Origin: Aldrovandia affinis
Lineage: Eukaryota; Chordata; Actinopteri; Notacanthiformes; Halosauridae
Reading direction: 5' to 3'
NCBI GenBank assembly: GCA_029706075.1
Contig: JAINUG010000179.1
Coordinates: forward strand, 1,200,501 to 1,264,500
DNA: 64,000 bases
The notes below the pieces were generated by a model, which saw only the letters and a program-made list of their open reading frames with translations, was not told the origin of the DNA and did no database searches. Below, in pieces: positions 62,592 to 64,000 of this stretch (positions within the stretch are counted from its first letter, which is position 1; every line of letters begins with the position of its first letter). Made by a program: the position numbers and the translations under genes.

Positions 62592-62879
62592 CAGAACATA
62601 AGAACATAAGAATACATAATGATGAGAACGGGCCGTTCGGCCCATCTAGGCTCATCATGTCCTAATCTAAAGAGTATCTAGTACTACATCTAGCCTTGAC
62701 TTGAATAGTCCAAGCGTTTCTGCCTCTACTACCTGACCTGGCAAGCTGTTCCAGGCATTGACAACTCTCTGTGTAAAGAAAAACTTCCTAATATCTGTGC
62801 GGAATTTGCCTTTAACGAATTTCCACCTGTGGCCTTGTTCTGCTGACCCCACTTATCTTAAAAATCTTTGGTATTTTAC

Positions 62880-63402
62880 ATTACATTTAACATTTTAAGC
62901 ATTTAGCAGACGCTCTTATCCAGAGCGACTTACAAGATGTGCATTAATACAAGGTAAGAACAATCATAGTTGGCGCACAAGATCAGTGCAGTAAACAGCA
63001 ATAGACATCATTGCAGGTGTCTGCATATCATACCTGTAACACTGGGAAAGAAAAGGTTAGTGGGTTTTAATTTTTTTATTTTTTATTTTTTATTATGTAC
63101 AGTGTAGAACAAGTAAACAGTGGTGATGACTGATTGACTAGATGGACAGTGTTCAGTGGTAGTGGAGTCTGAAGAGGTGGGTTTTGAGTCTCTTGCGGAA
63201 GATTGGAAGTGATTCCGCAGTCCTGACCGATTGCGTGAGGTCGTTCCACCAACGAGGGACCAGGACAGAGAAGAGGCGAGACCGCGAGGAGCAGCTGCCA
63301 GGCGCCCGGAGGGATAGGGCAGTCAGTCTGCCAGTGGAGGCGGAGCGGAGGGGTCTGGGCGGGGTGTAGGGAGTGATGAATGACTGGAGGTATGGGGGAA
63401 TA
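62880..63402 (-). mobile_element. L2-like LINE 3' end inserted in the Rex1-like LINE
   Basis: It encodes PYLQSFITPYTPPRPLRSAS, LVPRWWNDLTQSVRTAESLP and FRKRLKTHLFRLHYH (63402-63156), the C terminus of an L2-clade reverse transcriptase. Its 3'UTR ends with TTGTAAGTCGCTCTGGATAA and GAGCGTCTGCTAAATGCT. The flanks TATTTTAC at 62872-62879 and 63403-63410 are identical. It is a 523-bp 5'-truncated insertion in the same direction as its host. Confidence 0.88.
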
Positions 63403-63977
63403 TATTTTACTTTGTTAATCCCTTTTAGGAATTTTAAAACCTCAATCAAATCCCCCCTAAGTCTCCGTTTACTAAGTTTAAATAGATTGAGTGCCTTAAG
63501 TCTATCATCATAACTTTTACCTTTCATATCAGGTATCAGTTTAGTTGCCCTTCTTTGGACTTTTTCAAGAGCTTCTATATCTTTCTTGTAGTGCGGTGCC
63601 CAGAACTGCACACAGTATTCTAAGTGCGGTCTGACAAAGGCATTATATAACATTAATATAACCTCCTTTGATTTATACTCAATACTTTTTGCTATGTATC
63701 CCAGCATCCTGTTGGCTTTTTTCACTGCTGTAGCATACTGCTTTGATGCAGATAGGCTTTGATCAACTACAATTCCTAAGTCCTTTTCAAATTGAACACC
63801 TACTAACTTTTCTCCTCCCATAAAATACTCCTGTCTAATGTTTTTATTTCCCACATGCATAACTTTACATTTAGCAATATTGAACGTCATCTGCCATGTA
63901 TGTGCCCATTTTTGGATTTTGTTTAAATCATCTTGGATTACTTTAGTCGATTCCAAACTGTTTAGTATCATCTGCAA
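63153..63977 (-). pseudogene. Chimeric LINE reading frame (Rex1-like palm/thumb joined to L2-like C terminus)
   Basis: A 274-codon open frame with no stop. About residues 1-191 come from the Rex1-like LINE and 192-274 from the inserted L2-like end; the duplication TATTTTAC lies at the junction (VKYI). The frame opens at a TTG just beyond a one-base shift from the KFADDTK frame, so no natural start exists. It is listed because it is the longest open frame in this part and would otherwise be mistaken for one gene. Confidence 0.8.
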
Positions 63978-64000
63978 ATTTAACTATTTTGCTACTAATG

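Larger units (their letters stand above)
62592..64000 (-). mobile_element. CR1/Rex1-like LINE, 3' half, interrupted by an L2-like LINE; runs off the window
   Basis: From the window edge inward (minus strand): KFADDTK (63984-63964, the reverse transcriptase catalytic DD), then after a one-base frame change IQKWAHTWQMTFNIAKCKVM, LYNAFVRPHLEYCVQFW, VQRRATKLIPDMKG and RLRGDLIEVLK (down to about 63411). After the insertion the element resumes at 62871 with HRWKFVKGKFRTDIRKFFFT and VVNAWNSLPGQVVEAETLGL. The 3' end is an ATTCTTATGTTCTTATG repeat. The order is that of thumb and C-terminal regions of this clade. The 5' part lies beyond 64000. Confidence 0.9.

Noticed and set aside
1..64000. CRISPR arrays, operons, prophage, or a hidden new multi-gene system.
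   Set aside because: No regularly spaced repeats, no compact co-directional gene runs and no bacterial signals; gene structure is vertebrate throughout.

Overview
The window looks like chromosomal DNA of a ray-finned fish. The evidence is intron-containing vertebrate genes (eif3b, chst12), a single-exon class A receptor, and a fish-type repeat mix of Tc1, hAT, Harbinger, Rex1/CR1-like and L2-like LINEs and tRNA-derived SINEs. The species cannot be named from sequence alone. Nothing bacterial, viral or CRISPR-like was seen.

Layout. An intact 429-codon peptide-type GPCR lies at 2235-3524 on the plus strand. From about 3.5 to 35 kb there is AT-rich, mostly non-coding DNA holding transposon relics: two hAT MITEs with readable target-site duplications, a LINE endonuclease fragment split by a SINE, a Harbinger transposase relic, a rearranged Tc1 element, and SINEs at about 12.4, 12.9, 19.2 and 23.1 kb. 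On the minus strand, 35698-37020 is the single coding exon of chst12, a Golgi chondroitin 4-O-sulfotransferase; a likely 5'UTR exon and promoter lie near 42.4 kb. From 47591 to 60584, also minus strand, is eif3b in 18 coding exons, whose introns carry SINE and hAT insertions. The last 3.3 kb holds minus-strand LINE fragments, one inserted in another, and continues past the window edge.

The eif3b-chst12 neighbourhood is the one found in human (7p22: EIF3B, CHST12), so this is a conserved vertebrate synteny block. The genes are not functionally linked: one is a core subunit of a translation initiation factor, one sulfates chondroitin/dermatan chains, one is a signalling receptor.

The points most worth a second look are two small frame defects in eif3b (1 nt short at the exon 4/5 junction, 2 nt short in exon 12, adding to 3), an NRY in place of DRY in the GPCR, a LINE-in-LINE insertion that keeps one long chimeric reading frame, a 2A-like motif in a LINE relic, a (GGGGAA)n tract in the last eif3b intron, and a uORF plus pyrimidine tract at the eif3b 5' end. 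I did not find a convincing new biological system; the region is an ordinary gene neighbourhood with instructive transposon history.
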